A stretch of 64,000 bases of DNA from Rhodoferax sp. (GTDB taxonomy: Bacteria > Pseudomonadota > Gammaproteobacteria > Burkholderiales > Burkholderiaceae_C), in assembly GCF_028689295.1 (NCBI RefSeq), contig NZ_JAQTWL010000010.1, positions 1 to 64,000 on the forward strand. The letters run 5' to 3'. This document shows, piece after piece, positions 25,983 to 35,418 of this stretch (positions within the stretch are counted from its first letter, which is position 1; every line of letters begins with the position of its first letter). The notes under the pieces were generated by a model that did not search any database, was not told the origin of the DNA, and was given only the letters and a program-made list of their open reading frames with translations. Made by a program: the position numbers and the translations under genes.

Positions 25983-26504
25983 ATGACAAGTGCAGCAAAA
26001 TTGAAAAAGGTCCGCGCCGTAAATGCCGGCCCCAAGTCGGGTCCGGCCCAAGCCAGGAGAAGACTTTACGGTAATGCAATTACCCGAATTAACAATGCTA
26101 TTGAACATCGTTATCCGCTTGAGTCCATTGCGCTGCTCGAAAGCATGATGGCTGATCGGCTTGAAGCGCGTTTGGCTTGGCTTCACCAACAAGGAGTCAA
26201 TAAACGAGAGTTTTCCACGCTTGGGAAACTGACCCAGGAGCTATGCAGCGCCCTATCTAATGAGAGCGACGAGGCGAAGTCCGTTTACGAAGCCATTAAA
26301 GCATGGGCCAATCGTCGAAATGAAGCGCTTCATCAAATGGCCAAACTTGTTGAGGATGACCCCAAGGATTGGAAAGCACGGCTGCGAGAAGCACAAGCCA
26401 CCGCAGAAGCTGGGGTGCCACTCTTTAATAAAGTTACCGCGTTAGTCAGAAAACTAAACAGACCTCCAAAGCCGGTCGTCGCTGCGACGCAACCCCGGAA
26501 CTAA
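25983..26504 (+). CDS. HEPN-like protein embedded between hsdS and hsdR
   Basis: A 173-residue, helical protein starting 2 nt after hsdS and ending 2 nt before hsdR, hence part of the operon. Residues 30-70 form long helices (LESMMADRLEARLAWL). R112-N-E-A-L-H117 matches the R-N-x3-H signature of HEPN-fold ribonucleases. The N-terminal 25 residues are basic. PrrC, the anticodon nuclease guarding the E. coli prr type I system, also has a HEPN nuclease, so an RNA-targeting fallback is one reading. Without structure prediction the fold is a hypothesis; a structural accessory of HsdS is the alternative. Confidence 0.6.
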   Translation: MTSAAKLKKVRAVNAGPKSGPAQARRRLYGNAITRINNAIEHRYPLESIALLESMMADRLEARLAWLHQQGVNKREFSTLGKLTQELCSALSNESDEAKSVYEAIKAWANRRNEALHQMAKLVEDDPKDWKARLREAQATAEAGVPLFNKVTALVRKLNRPPKPVVAATQPRN

Positions 26505-26506
26505 CC

Positions 26507-29485
26507 ATGGCCAAAATCACTTCTGAATACACGTTTGAAGAACACATCGAAGATGTATTGCTGAAGTCGCATGGCTTCTTCGGCGCCAAGCAGGACGACT
26601 ACGACAAAGCACTGTGCCTGCGGCCTGCAACGGTCATCCAGTTCATCCGCGCCACACAAACAAAGAAGTGGGCCGACTACTGCGAGCTGATCGATGATCT
26701 GGATCAGGCCAAGCGCAACCTGCTCAAGCGCATTAAGGACGTGGTGGACAAGGAAGGCACGCTGCACGCCCTGCGCAAAGGCTTCGACATTCACGGCGGT
26801 GGGCATTTCGACCTTTGCTATTTCGAGCCAACCAACCCGGTGGCCGAGGAAAGCCGGCGGCTCTATAAAGAAAACCTCCTCCACCTGCAGCGGCAGGTGA
26901 AGTTCTCCGATCAAGACGAGAAGTCGCTCGACATGGGCATTTTTCTGAACGGCTTGCCCATCTTCACCATCGAGCTGAAGAACCAGATCTCTGGGCAAAA
27001 TGTGACTCACGCACTGAAGCAATACAAAGCCACACGGGACCCCAAGGAGCCGCTGTTCCGCTTCAAGCGCTGCCTCGCCCACTTTGCCGTGGACAATGAT
27101 TTGGTCTATGTGACTACCGAACTCGCCGGCGCCAAAACCCAGTTTCTGCCATTCAATCAAGGCGCGGACGGCGGTGCGGGCAATCCGCCCTGCAAGGTCG
27201 GCTATGCGACCAGTTACCTGTGGCAGGATGTCTGGCAGAAGCCGCGCATCCTCGACCTGATCCAGCGCTTCATCCGCGTGGTAGATGTGCTGGATGACAA
27301 GGGCCGGCCAACCGGCAAACAACGGCAAATCTTCCCGCGCTTTCACCAACTGACTTGCGTGCGCGAGCTGGGCGCCGACGCCCAGAAGCACGGGGCCGGT
27401 CGGCGTTACCTAAACCAGCACAGCGCCGGCAGCGGTAAAACCAACTGCATCGCCTGGCTGGCCAATAGCCTGGCCACCCTGCACACGCCGGACGGCAAAC
27501 CGGTGTTCAGCTCAGTGATCGTGATCTCGGATCGGCGGGTCATCGACCGCCAGTTGCAACGCACGTTGAAGCAAGTGATCGAGACCCCGGGCATGCTGGT
27601 CAACATCGCCGCCGATGACGGAATGACCGCGAAGGATCTCAAGACGGCGCTGGAAGACGGCAAGCGCATCATCGTCACCACGCTGCAAAAGTTCGGCGTC
27701 ATCATGGACAGCATGGGTGAGCTACCGGGTGAGCGCTTTGCGGTGATCGTGGATGAAGCGCACTCCTCGCAGGGTGGTGACAGTGCCAAGGCGGTGGAAA
27801 AAGTGTTGTCCTATGCTTCGGAAGACGAGCAGAACGACGAAGAGGAGAAGACTGTCGAGGATCGGATTCTGGAGGAGCTGAAGCATCGCGGCCCGCAAAA
27901 GAATGTGAGCCACTTCGCATTCACCGCCACACCCAAGCCCGAGACCTTGCGACAGTTCGGCACTAGGCAGGCGGATGGCACTTACAAGCCCTGCAGCCTC
28001 TACACCATGCGCCAAGCGATCGAGGAGGGCTTTATTCTCGATGTTCTAAAGAACTACGCCACCTATGACCAGTACTGGAAGCTGCTAAAGAAGGTGAAGG
28101 ACGATCCCAGGGTCGATGAGGTCAAGGCCAAGACCCTGCTCAGGCAGTTCGTCAGCCGCCACGAGCGCACCATCGCCAAGAAGGTGGCCATCATCGTGGA
28201 TCACTTTCAAACGTCGGTCAGCGCCAAGCTGGGCGGCAAAGCCAAGGCGATGATCGTCACTTCCTCGCGGCTGCACGCAGTGCGATACCGGCTGGCCGTG
28301 GATGCCTATTTGAAATCCATCGGCAGTCCATTCAAGGCGCTGGTGGCGTTCACCGACGTGGTAAAAGATTCCAAGGACGGCAAGGAATACACCGAAGCCA
28401 AGATGAACGGATTCCCCCAAGCGGCGACGGCGGATCGGTTCGAGGCGGACGACTGCCGCTTCCTGATCGTGGCAAGCAAGTTCCAAACCGGCTTCGATCA
28501 GCCCAAGCTGATGGCGATGTATGTGGACAAGAAGCTCAGCGGCGTGGCGTGCGTGCAGACGCTCTCGCGACTGAACCGCACCATGGCCGGCAAGGAAGAG
28601 ACCTTTGTGCTGGACTTTGAAAACAGCGCCGAGGACATAGAGAAGGGATTTCAGCCGTTTTACGACCGCATCACGCTTTCAAAGGAGACCGACCCGCACC
28701 AGCTCTACAACATCCGCACCGACCTCGATAAATTCGCCATTCATGAGGCGGCAGATGTGGAGGCGTTCGCCAAGCTTTGGTTTGTTGATAAGCCGAAGAT
28801 TGACAAGCTCCACGCCGCCGTCGATCTGGTGGCAGCGAAGTGGAAGAAGGAAGCCGAAGAAGAGCAAGTGGACTACAAGTCCAAGGCGCGGGATTTCGTG
28901 AAGCTCTACTCGTTCATCTCACACCTTGTTCCGCTCCGAGATGTTGGGCTGGAAAAACTCTACGTGTTCCTGCGGTTCCTGCTGCCGAAGCTGCCTGCCA
29001 AGAAGGGCGAGTTGCCGCTGGAGGTGCTTGGCATGGTGGACATGGAAAAGCTCGCCGTGCGCAAGAACGACAAAAAGGATATTGGACTGAAGCGCGGTGA
29101 AACGAAGGTTGATCCGCTCAACTACGGCGGTGGAGCCACCTTGACGGACGGAGAGTACGAGGCGCTCTCGAAGATCATTGGAGACCTAAACACGCGTTTC
29201 AATACCTCGTTCACCGAAGATGAGGTCATGGTGATCAAACACCTCGAAAAGAAGATCGGGGAAGACGAGGCATTACAGCAGCAGCTCAAGAACGGCTCGC
29301 GTCACGCTGTGGAAGCTACCTTCCAGCAGGTAGCTAAAGATGCATTTGAAGACCTGGTGAACGATAACTTCAAGTTCTACAAGAAAGTTAGCGAAGACGA
29401 CGAAGTGTCGAAGGAATTCTTTGCCCGCCTGTTTGAGTGGTATGTCGAGGGGCGCTCGAAAAGTCCACCAAAGAAGAAGGGCTGA
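26507..29485 (+). CDS. hsdR: type I restriction-modification system, endonuclease/translocase subunit
   Basis: A 992-residue HsdR. The N-terminal nuclease has the D142...E156-L-K158 catalytic pattern (DMGIFLNGLPIFTIELKN). The superfamily 2 motor follows: Walker A SAGSGKT at residues 306-312, DEAH at 416-419, FTATP near residue 475, and QTLSRLNR (motif VI) near residue 687. The C-terminal helical region (about 750-990) should bind the methylase core. All motifs are intact, so with hsdM and hsdS the system appears functional. Confidence 0.95.
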   Translation: MAKITSEYTFEEHIEDVLLKSHGFFGAKQDDYDKALCLRPATVIQFIRATQTKKWADYCELIDDLDQAKRNLLKRIKDVVDKEGTLHALRKGFDIHGGGHFDLCYFEPTNPVAEESRRLYKENLLHLQRQVKFSDQDEKSLDMGIFLNGLPIFTIELKNQISGQNVTHALKQYKATRDPKEPLFRFKRCLAHFAVDNDLVYVTTELAGAKTQFLPFNQGADGGAGNPPCKVGYATSYLWQDVWQKPRILDLIQRFIRVVDVLDDKGRPTGKQRQIFPRFHQLTCVRELGADAQKHGAGRRYLNQHSAGSGKTNCIAWLANSLATLHTPDGKPVFSSVIVISDRRVIDRQLQRTLKQVIETPGMLVNIAADDGMTAKDLKTALEDGKRIIVTTLQKFGVIMDSMGELPGERFAVIVDEAHSSQGGDSAKAVEKVLSYASEDEQNDEEEKTVEDRILEELKHRGPQKNVSHFAFTATPKPETLRQFGTRQADGTYKPCSLYTMRQAIEEGFILDVLKNYATYDQYWKLLKKVKDDPRVDEVKAKTLLRQFVSRHERTIAKKVAIIVDHFQTSVSAKLGGKAKAMIVTSSRLHAVRYRLAVDAYLKSIGSPFKALVAFTDVVKDSKDGKEYTEAKMNGFPQAATADRFEADDCRFLIVASKFQTGFDQPKLMAMYVDKKLSGVACVQTLSRLNRTMAGKEETFVLDFENSAEDIEKGFQPFYDRITLSKETDPHQLYNIRTDLDKFAIHEAADVEAFAKLWFVDKPKIDKLHAAVDLVAAKWKKEAEEEQVDYKSKARDFVKLYSFISHLVPLRDVGLEKLYVFLRFLLPKLPAKKGELPLEVLGMVDMEKLAVRKNDKKDIGLKRGETKVDPLNYGGGATLTDGEYEALSKIIGDLNTRFNTSFTEDEVMVIKHLEKKIGEDEALQQQLKNGSRHAVEATFQQVAKDAFEDLVNDNFKFYKKVSEDDEVSKEFFARLFEWYVEGRSKSPPKKKG

Positions 29486-29725
29486 TGGCTAACGAGCATC
29501 ATGCTGAAGTGCGCCGCCATCGTGCCGGCGCCGGCGATCCGGCGGAGTGTTGGCAGAAGACGCGGAGGCGCGCACCCGATTTGGGTAATGACGTTCAAAG
29601 GGGGGCGACAAATTGACCTCCCCTTACGGTGGCGTTTTCGACGGCAGACGGGCGGCAAAAGCTCTGGTGCTGATAAGTCATGAGCAGTAACGCCAAAACC
29701 ATCCATCATGATCTTGACTGACACC

Positions 29726-30061
29726 ATGACTACAAACCCTCAAGATACCGACAAACAGTTCAATGCAATCGAATCGACTGCAAGTCTGACGGCCTATTGC
29801 CGCGAGAACTCGCGCGTTTGCCCCATGCCACAGCGGTGGAGCGCGCTCTGGGAGTTGTTGCCAAATCGCAGCCGTGTTGGGTCTGGCTGGCAACCGCCGT
29901 TGCCGCTGATTCTTGGCGCATGGTATGACACACCTGCACTCCTAAAAATGCTTCGATTGGCGGAGCACATCAAGTGGGCCGCCGAGCATGGCGAACTGGA
30001 GGCGGTCGCGGTGTTTTTGCGCGGCTTGACCGAAGATGAATGGTTTCATCTTGGCGACTGA
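29726..30061 (+). CDS. small hypothetical protein, first gene of a defence-like pair
   Basis: A 111-residue protein rich in Trp and Leu: WSALWELLPNR, PPLPLILGAW, HIKWAAEHGELEAV and a C-terminal LTEDEWFHLGD. No membrane segment. The ATG at 29726 gives MTTNPQDTD; an ATG at 29708 is equally open and neither has a clear ribosome-binding site. It precedes the 427-residue gene by 26 nt on the same strand. I do not recognise a named family. The 240 nt between hsdR and this gene hold nothing I can identify. Confidence 0.6.
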   Translation: MTTNPQDTDKQFNAIESTASLTAYCRENSRVCPMPQRWSALWELLPNRSRVGSGWQPPLPLILGAWYDTPALLKMLRLAEHIKWAAEHGELEAVAVFLRGLTEDEWFHLGD

Positions 30062-30087
30062 ACGGTTCATTTATCCAAAGGTTACCC

Positions 30088-31371
30088 ATGAACGCCAATG
30101 CACTTTTTTGTTCTTTGTCGCCGGTTCGGATTGCCGACCAAGTTCGGCGTGCGCAGTATGCCGTGTGTTACGCCGCACCGGGTATCCAATTGGATTTGGC
30201 GCAGGCCATGGTGGAGACGGCTGGTCGGTTAGGCAAAGAAATGCTCACCGTGAGTCTGGATTTTGACGACCGCGTCATGCGCATGGGCTATGGCGACATT
30301 GGCGCGGTGACCCTGTTGCTTGACGCTGGTATTGCGGTGCAAAGTTCACCCGGCTTGCGCACCGCTTTGGTTGTGGTGGATAACGAGGGCTACATATTCA
30401 CACCCACGGCGTTGTATTTGGAAGCAGAGCCCTCCGATGGCGCTGCGTCCAACGCAATGCGCATGTCGGGCGAACAGGTGGCACAGGCGCTGGCGAGGCT
30501 GTCACCGGCAGCCAAAGCGATTGCCGTGGCCCAGGCCAAAACGCCAGAGGCAAAACAACACATCGAAGCCTTGACCGTGGATGTGGTGTCGGCACCCATT
30601 ACGGCGGCGCAGTTGACCGATGTAGCAACCAGCCTTAAAGAGGTGCCACCGGTGCGCTTTGACCTGGCGCGGCAGGTGCGCGTGTTTGAACCGTATTTGC
30701 AGTATGTGGAGCTGAGTCTGTCCGGCGCGGCCATCCAGCGCCACCGCATGGCGATTCCACTCAGCATCCAGAAGTTGGGAGGCAGCAAAGACCTGGAAAC
30801 CCGTTTGCGCACCACCTTTGAATTGATCGAGAAGGGTAGCAAGCTGTCGTCCAAACCGCTGGAAGATGCACTGAACGAGATTCGCAAGAATTTCACGCCC
30901 TCACTGGGCAAGGATCATGGGCGGGTCGTGTTGAAAGCAGCCAAGCCGCATTTGGTTGCCAGACTGACAGAATTCCGCACCAAGCTGGAGACGCACCAAA
31001 AGGCAGTTGCTGCCGGGCTCCAGACGCACCTCGATGAATCGCGCACACAGATAGTGGCTTACTACCAAGCGCGTGTCATTGAGGCTAAGCCTGATGCACT
31101 GCTCGGACAATCGGTCAGCGGGGAGATTTCCGTAGCAAATGCGCAAAAGTGGCTCAACGGTGAGTTGGATCGGGTCTTCCCCACTGCTGAGTCTTTGATT
31201 CAAGAAATGAAGCTTGACGAGCGTTACAAGGACGTGACTTTCGAGACCTTGAACCGTGATGACTTTCTGGAGTCAGTCAAAGACGCATTCCCCAACGTGG
31301 ATTGGGACAAGGCCTATGAAGAATTCAGGGCTGCTGGGCAGAGTGAAGCAAATCAGTCAGGTGCGAAGTAG
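30088..31371 (+). CDS. hypothetical protein with a PLD-like N-terminal fold candidate
   Basis: A 427-residue protein starting MNANALFCSL. The first 140 residues (SPVRIADQVRRAQYAVCYAAPG, then LLLDAGIAVQSSPGLRTALVVVDNEGYIFTP) follow the strand order of phospholipase D-like domains, but the catalytic HxK is not there: LRTALVVVD stands in its place. The remainder is helical and charged (residues 150-420), with a possible coiled coil around KPHLVARLTEFRTKLETHQK. It would act as a non-catalytic sensor or binding module if the fold is right. Last coding gene of the island. Confidence 0.6.
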   Translation: MNANALFCSLSPVRIADQVRRAQYAVCYAAPGIQLDLAQAMVETAGRLGKEMLTVSLDFDDRVMRMGYGDIGAVTLLLDAGIAVQSSPGLRTALVVVDNEGYIFTPTALYLEAEPSDGAASNAMRMSGEQVAQALARLSPAAKAIAVAQAKTPEAKQHIEALTVDVVSAPITAAQLTDVATSLKEVPPVRFDLARQVRVFEPYLQYVELSLSGAAIQRHRMAIPLSIQKLGGSKDLETRLRTTFELIEKGSKLSSKPLEDALNEIRKNFTPSLGKDHGRVVLKAAKPHLVARLTEFRTKLETHQKAVAAGLQTHLDESRTQIVAYYQARVIEAKPDALLGQSVSGEISVANAQKWLNGELDRVFPTAESLIQEMKLDERYKDVTFETLNRDDFLESVKDAFPNVDWDKAYEEFRAAGQSEANQSGAK

Positions 31372-31469
31372 TCAAGTTGGATTGACGCAACAAAGCAATA
31401 TTTTTTGTTGTCGATTGTTGGACGCTAAACTGCACTTAGGCTGACAGAAAGTGTGCCTCCAAATTCATT

Positions 31470-31490
31470 GGGGGTATTTATGGGGGTATT
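31470..31490 (+). repeat. GGGGGTAT repeats at the right island end
   Basis: Two GGGGGTAT motifs at 31470-31477 and 31482-31489 match those at 8092-8160 beside the integrase. They are in the same orientation. Together with the change from unknown genes to core genes (phaC), they mark the right island end between about 31490 and 31600. No long copy of the tRNA 3' end is present; only the 7-mer CTCCGTT at 31552-31558 is shared, too short to call an att site. Confidence 0.5.
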
Positions 31491-31562
31491 GGTAAACAAT
31501 CTAATCTTGAAACCTAGCATTCATGCGCGTTGCAGGGGATGATGTGAACGACTCCGTTGAAT

Positions 31563-31597
31563 AAACCCCATGTATTGATTTATGTGGGTTTTTTTTT
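31563..31597 (+). terminator. intrinsic terminator upstream of phaC
   Basis: AAACCC-CAT (31563-31571) pairs with ATG-T-GGGTTT (31582-31591, one bulge), followed by a run of nine T. It ends about 50 nt before phaC. It could be the original terminator of tRNA-Ser, displaced by island insertion, or belong to the island; position alone does not decide. Confidence 0.7.
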
Positions 31598-31645
31598 GGA
31601 CCTGCGGTGTAGCATGTTCGACCTGACAACTGGAGGTCATTCATC

Positions 31646-33394
31646 ATGTTCACTCGTCAAATTGCGCACATGGAAGGGGTTGAAGGCGCGAGCCTGGCAC
31701 CGCTCGAAGCGGCCATTCGCGCCGTCAACAAACAGGTCGATCCTTTCGGCATTGTGTCTTCCCAGATCAACGCACAGGTGGCCTTGATGTTGCACCCGCA
31801 GGATTTCATGCGGGCGGTTGACGATGTCGCTGCCGACGTGATTGCACTCTATGACCACGCCGCACGGCACATGCTCGGCATGCCTGCCCACGAGGTGTAT
31901 GAACAAAACCCCGCGGATGCCCGCTTTGCCGATCCGATCTGGACCGAGTCGGCTCCTTGGGACATCCTCAAGGAATGGTATCTGACGTTTTCCAACCGGC
32001 TGCAAAAGATCTGCCTGGAAACACCCGGCTTGTCCGGTCACGCGCGCCGCCAAGCCGCGTTCTGGCAGCGCAACTGGCTCAACAAGATGGCGCCCACCAA
32101 TTTTTTCTGGCTCAATCCGCAGGCCATGGCCCGCGCCATTGAAACCAACGGTGAGAGCCTGCAGGAAGGCTTCAAGAATTTCTTGCGTGACGTGGCCGCC
32201 AAAAACATCCAGATGGTCGAGCCCGATGCCTTTGTCGTGGGCGAGGACCTGGCCACCACGCCCGGCAAGGTGATATTTCGCAACCGGCTGGTGGAGCTGA
32301 TCCACTATGCGCCCACCACCAAACAGGTGCGCGCCATGCCCATTCTGATCGTCACGCCGTGGATCAACAAGTTCTACATTCTTGACTTGACCGAAAAGAA
32401 GAGCCTGGTCAAGCATTTAACCGACCAGGGTTTTTCGGTGTTCATCAGCAGCTGGAAAAACCCGACCGCCGACATGCGTGACGTTCGTTTTGACGACTAC
32501 CTGCAAGACGGCATCAACGCGCTGGTCAATGCCACCACCGAATTCTGCAAGGTGCCGCAGGTGCATCTGGTGGGTTATTGCATCGGTGGCACGCTGGCGG
32601 CCACCTACATGGCCTGGGCCAACAAGCGCTATGGCGCAGACCAGGTGCCGGTCGCGCACTGGACGCTGCTGACCTCGCTGACCGATTTTTCGCATCCCGG
32701 CGAGATCGAGGTGTTTATTGACGAAGCCTGCATCAGCGCGCTGGAGGACCTGATGGCCAAAAAGGGCTATCTGGATGGTGAGGAGATGGCGAGTGCGTTC
32801 CGCCTGCTGCGCTCCAACAGCCTGATCTGGCATTACTGGGTGAAGAGCTATTTGATGGGTGAGCAACTGCCGCCTTTCGACGTGCTGTTCTGGAACACCG
32901 ACACCACGCGCATGCCGCAAGCCATGCATTCTTACTACCTGCGCGAGATGTACCTGAACAACAACTTGGTCAAGCGTGATGCGCTCAGCATTGGCGGCGA
33001 GTCGATCGACCTGAACCGCATCGCCCAGCCACTCTATGCGGTGACCGCCGAAGAGGACCATATTGCGCCCTGGCAACAGTGTTATTTGATCCGCCGCGAC
33101 ATTCATCCCGAGACCCCGGTGCGCTTTGTTCGGTCCAGCTCAGGGCACATTCTGGGTATCGTCAACCCGCCGGTGAATCCGCCAAAACGGAATTACTGGG
33201 TGGCCGACCCCAAGGCCAATGATGACGCGCAACGGTGGCTCAGCCGGGCCGAGAAGAAGCAGGGTAGCTGGTGGCCCGACTGGACCGCCTGGCTGCATGC
33301 GCGCACCGGTGACATGGTGCTAGCCTATGCCACCACCAGCCGAAAATTCCCGGCGCTGGCGGATGCGCCGGGCACCTATGTGCTGGAAAAATAG
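31646..33394 (+). CDS. phaC: class I poly(3-hydroxyalkanoate) synthase
   Basis: A 582-residue synthase that polymerises (R)-3-hydroxyacyl-CoA into PHB storage granules. The lipase-like box GYCIGG starts at residue 310 with the nucleophile Cys312; Asp471 (AEEDHIAP) and His501 (SSGHILG) complete the triad. The N-terminal domain has NFFWLNP near residue 151. Length fits class I. An AACTGGAGGTC ribosome-binding site precedes the ATG. No phaA, phaB or phasin gene is next to it in this window. Confidence 0.96.
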   Translation: MFTRQIAHMEGVEGASLAPLEAAIRAVNKQVDPFGIVSSQINAQVALMLHPQDFMRAVDDVAADVIALYDHAARHMLGMPAHEVYEQNPADARFADPIWTESAPWDILKEWYLTFSNRLQKICLETPGLSGHARRQAAFWQRNWLNKMAPTNFFWLNPQAMARAIETNGESLQEGFKNFLRDVAAKNIQMVEPDAFVVGEDLATTPGKVIFRNRLVELIHYAPTTKQVRAMPILIVTPWINKFYILDLTEKKSLVKHLTDQGFSVFISSWKNPTADMRDVRFDDYLQDGINALVNATTEFCKVPQVHLVGYCIGGTLAATYMAWANKRYGADQVPVAHWTLLTSLTDFSHPGEIEVFIDEACISALEDLMAKKGYLDGEEMASAFRLLRSNSLIWHYWVKSYLMGEQLPPFDVLFWNTDTTRMPQAMHSYYLREMYLNNNLVKRDALSIGGESIDLNRIAQPLYAVTAEEDHIAPWQQCYLIRRDIHPETPVRFVRSSSGHILGIVNPPVNPPKRNYWVADPKANDDAQRWLSRAEKKQGSWWPDWTAWLHARTGDMVLAYATTSRKFPALADAPGTYVLEK

Positions 33395-33457
33395 CGATTG
33401 AGCTTAGCGGTGCCTCCGTGGGAGCGGTGCCCTCGCCGCGAGTGCCTTTGAATGGAC

Positions 33458-34771
33458 TCAGGCGGTGGCGCTGACAGCCCGCTTGGGCAGGCTGCGTATC
33501 GGGGTGGACGGGCTGTAGCGGTCCAGCGCCAGACCCTCGGTGCTGATGGCGGGTTGCCGGCCGGTGATCAGGTCGGCCAACAATTGCCCGGAGCCGCTCG
33601 CCATGGTCCAGCCCAAGGTGCCGTGGCCGGTGTTCAAGAACAGGTTGGGGTACTGCCGGGTGGCGCCGATGATGGGTGTGCCATCCGGCGTTTGCGGGCG
33701 CAAGCCGGTCCAGAATTCCGCCTTGGGCAGGTCGCCGCCGGGAAACAGGTCGGCGGTCACCATTTCCAGCGTGGCGCGGCGTTTGGGATTCAGGCTCAGG
33801 TCAAAACCGCACAACTCGGCCATGCCGCCGACACGGATGCGATGGTCAAAGCGGGTGATCGCCACCTTGTAGGTTTCGTCCAGCACAGTCGATTGCGGTG
33901 CCAGGCTGGCATCGAGCAAAGGTACGGTCAACGAATAACCCTTGACCGGGTACACCGGCAGGTTCAGACCCAGTGGAAGTAACAGTTGGCGTGTGTAACT
34001 GCCAAGTGCCAGCACATACTTGTCGGCCTTGAGGACTTCTGCTTCAGGTCCTGCCAGTTGCACACCTTGCAGGCTCTGGCCGTCGATGAGCAGCTGCTTG
34101 ACATCGACGCCGTAGCGGAACTGCACCCCCAACTGCCGTGCTTTCTCGGCCAGTTGCTGGGCAAACATGAAGCAGTCACCGGTTTCATCGTGGGGCAGCC
34201 ACAGGCCGCCCAGCAAGCGGTCCTGCGTGTGGGCCAGCGCGGGTTCCACCCGGGCCAGCCCGGCACGGTCCAGCACCTCATGCGCCACACCGCAGGCACG
34301 CAACACCTCAAGGTCGCGCGCCACGGCATCGAGTTGCGCCTGGGAGCGAAACACCTGCAGCGTCCCGCCGGTGCGTTGCTCGTACTCGATGCCGGTATCC
34401 AGGCGCAGTTGCTGTAGACAGGTGCGGCTGTATTCCGACACCCGCATCATGCGTTCCTTGTTCACGGCGTAGCGCGCCGGCGTGCAGTTGGCCAGCATGC
34501 CCGCCAGCCAACGCAACTGGAACAGCGAGCCGTCGGCGCGCAAGGCCAGCGGCGCATGTTTTTGGAACAGCCATTTGAGTGCCTTGAGTGGAATCCCGGG
34601 GGCGGCCCAGGGTGTCGAGTAGCCGGGCGAAACCTGGCCGGCATTGGCAAAGCTGGTTTCGAGCGCCGGACCGGGCTGACGCTCCAGCACGGTGACCTCG
34701 GCCCCGGCGCGTGCCAGGGCGTAAGCCGTTGAAATGCCGATCACCCCAGCACCCAAAACAACAACTTTCAT
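33458..34771 (-). CDS. dadA: D-amino acid dehydrogenase
   Basis: A 437-residue FAD enzyme oxidising D-alanine and other D-amino acids to 2-oxo acids, with electrons going to the respiratory chain at the inner membrane. The N-terminal [17 protein letters not shown] is the dinucleotide-binding Rossmann motif, ending with ERQ. The C-terminus has [14 protein letters not shown] and the [12 protein letters not shown] segment of the DadA family. Divergent from an Lrp-type regulator across 129 nt of AT-rich DNA, the classic arrangement for Lrp control of dadA. Confidence 0.95.
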   Translation of the reverse strand: MKVVVLGAGVIGISTAYALARAGAEVTVLERQPGPALETSFANAGQVSPGYSTPWAAPGIPLKALKWLFQKHAPLALRADGSLFQLRWLAGMLANCTPARYAVNKERMMRVSEYSRTCLQQLRLDTGIEYEQRTGGTLQVFRSQAQLDAVARDLEVLRACGVAHEVLDRAGLARVEPALAHTQDRLLGGLWLPHDETGDCFMFAQQLAEKARQLGVQFRYGVDVKQLLIDGQSLQGVQLAGPEAEVLKADKYVLALGSYTRQLLLPLGLNLPVYPVKGYSLTVPLLDASLAPQSTVLDETYKVAITRFDHRIRVGGMAELCGFDLSLNPKRRATLEMVTADLFPGGDLPKAEFWTGLRPQTPDGTPIIGATRQYPNLFLNTGHGTLGWTMASGSGQLLADLITGRQPAISTEGLALDRYSPSTPIRSLPKRAVSATA

Positions 34772-34900
34772 GCGAACCTCACTGTTAACGATTGATTCGT
34801 GAAGTTTAGAGTGGTATCAGCAGCAAATTTTGTTGTATTAAATCGTAATTTCAGAAGAAAATACAAACTCCAACTGAAAAATCAGACTCAAACCAAAAAA

Positions 34901-35368
34901 ATGGCTGAAATCGACCGCATCGACAAAAAAATACTCGACATATTGCAGCGCCAAGGCCGCATCTCGATGACAGACCTGGGCGAGCAGATCGGGCTCTCCA
35001 CCTCGCCCTGCGCCGAGCGCGTGCGGCGCATGGAGCGCAATGGTGTCATCACCGGCTACCACGCCCAGGTTGATCCCAAATCGGTTGGCAAAACCTTGTT
35101 AGTGTTTGTCGAAATCACGCTCACCACCAAGTCGGGCGATGTGTTTGACCAGGTGCGCAAGGCGCTGTTGCACATGCCCGAGGTGATGTCGTGTTATCTG
35201 GTCTCAGGCAACTTTGACTACCTGGTGAAAGCGCGGCTCAATGCCATGCCTGATTACCGTGACCTGCTGAGCAGCATCCTGCAAAAAATCCCGGTGCCTT
35301 CGCAGTCGCACAGCTACGTGGTGATGGAGGAAGTCAAGGACACCGCCATCATGAACATTACGTTCTAA
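34901..35368 (+). CDS. lrp: Lrp/AsnC-family transcriptional regulator
   Basis: A 155-residue Lrp-type regulator: N-terminal helix-turn-helix (IDKKILDILQRQGRISMTDL, then STSPCAERVRRME) and C-terminal RAM effector-binding domain (TLLVFVEITL, SGNFDYLVKA). The close likeness to E. coli Lrp and divergence from dadA suggest it activates D- and L-alanine catabolism. The ATG at 34901 gives MAEIDRIDKK, matching the family; upstream codons (to 34799) are AT-rich leader. The space to dadA has A/T tracts suited to Lrp binding. Confidence 0.92.
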   Translation: MAEIDRIDKKILDILQRQGRISMTDLGEQIGLSTSPCAERVRRMERNGVITGYHAQVDPKSVGKTLLVFVEITLTTKSGDVFDQVRKALLHMPEVMSCYLVSGNFDYLVKARLNAMPDYRDLLSSILQKIPVPSQSHSYVVMEEVKDTAIMNITF

Positions 35369-35373
35369 TCAGT

Positions 35374-35413
35374 TGGGGTCAGAGCACGTCGCTGCGCGAG
35401 TGGTCTGACCCAC
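35374..35413. repeat. REP-like hairpin/bidirectional terminator candidate
   Basis: TGGGGTCAGA at the left pairs with TCTGACCCAC at the right; an inner CAC/GTG extends the stem around a CGCTGCGCGA-type loop. It sits between the convergent lrp and hslR genes, 6 nt from each stop. The sequence resembles REP elements mobilised by REP-associated transposases in betaproteobacteria (from memory). No transposase gene is in the window. Confidence 0.6.
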
Positions 35414-35418
35414 AAACA

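Noticed and set aside
29501-29683. 60-codon ORF after hsdR
   Set aside because: No ribosome-binding site or recognisable sequence; the segment looks like intergenic remnant.
31552-31558. CTCCGTT as the right attachment core
   Set aside because: Only 7 bases shared with the tRNA 3' end; too short to separate from chance.
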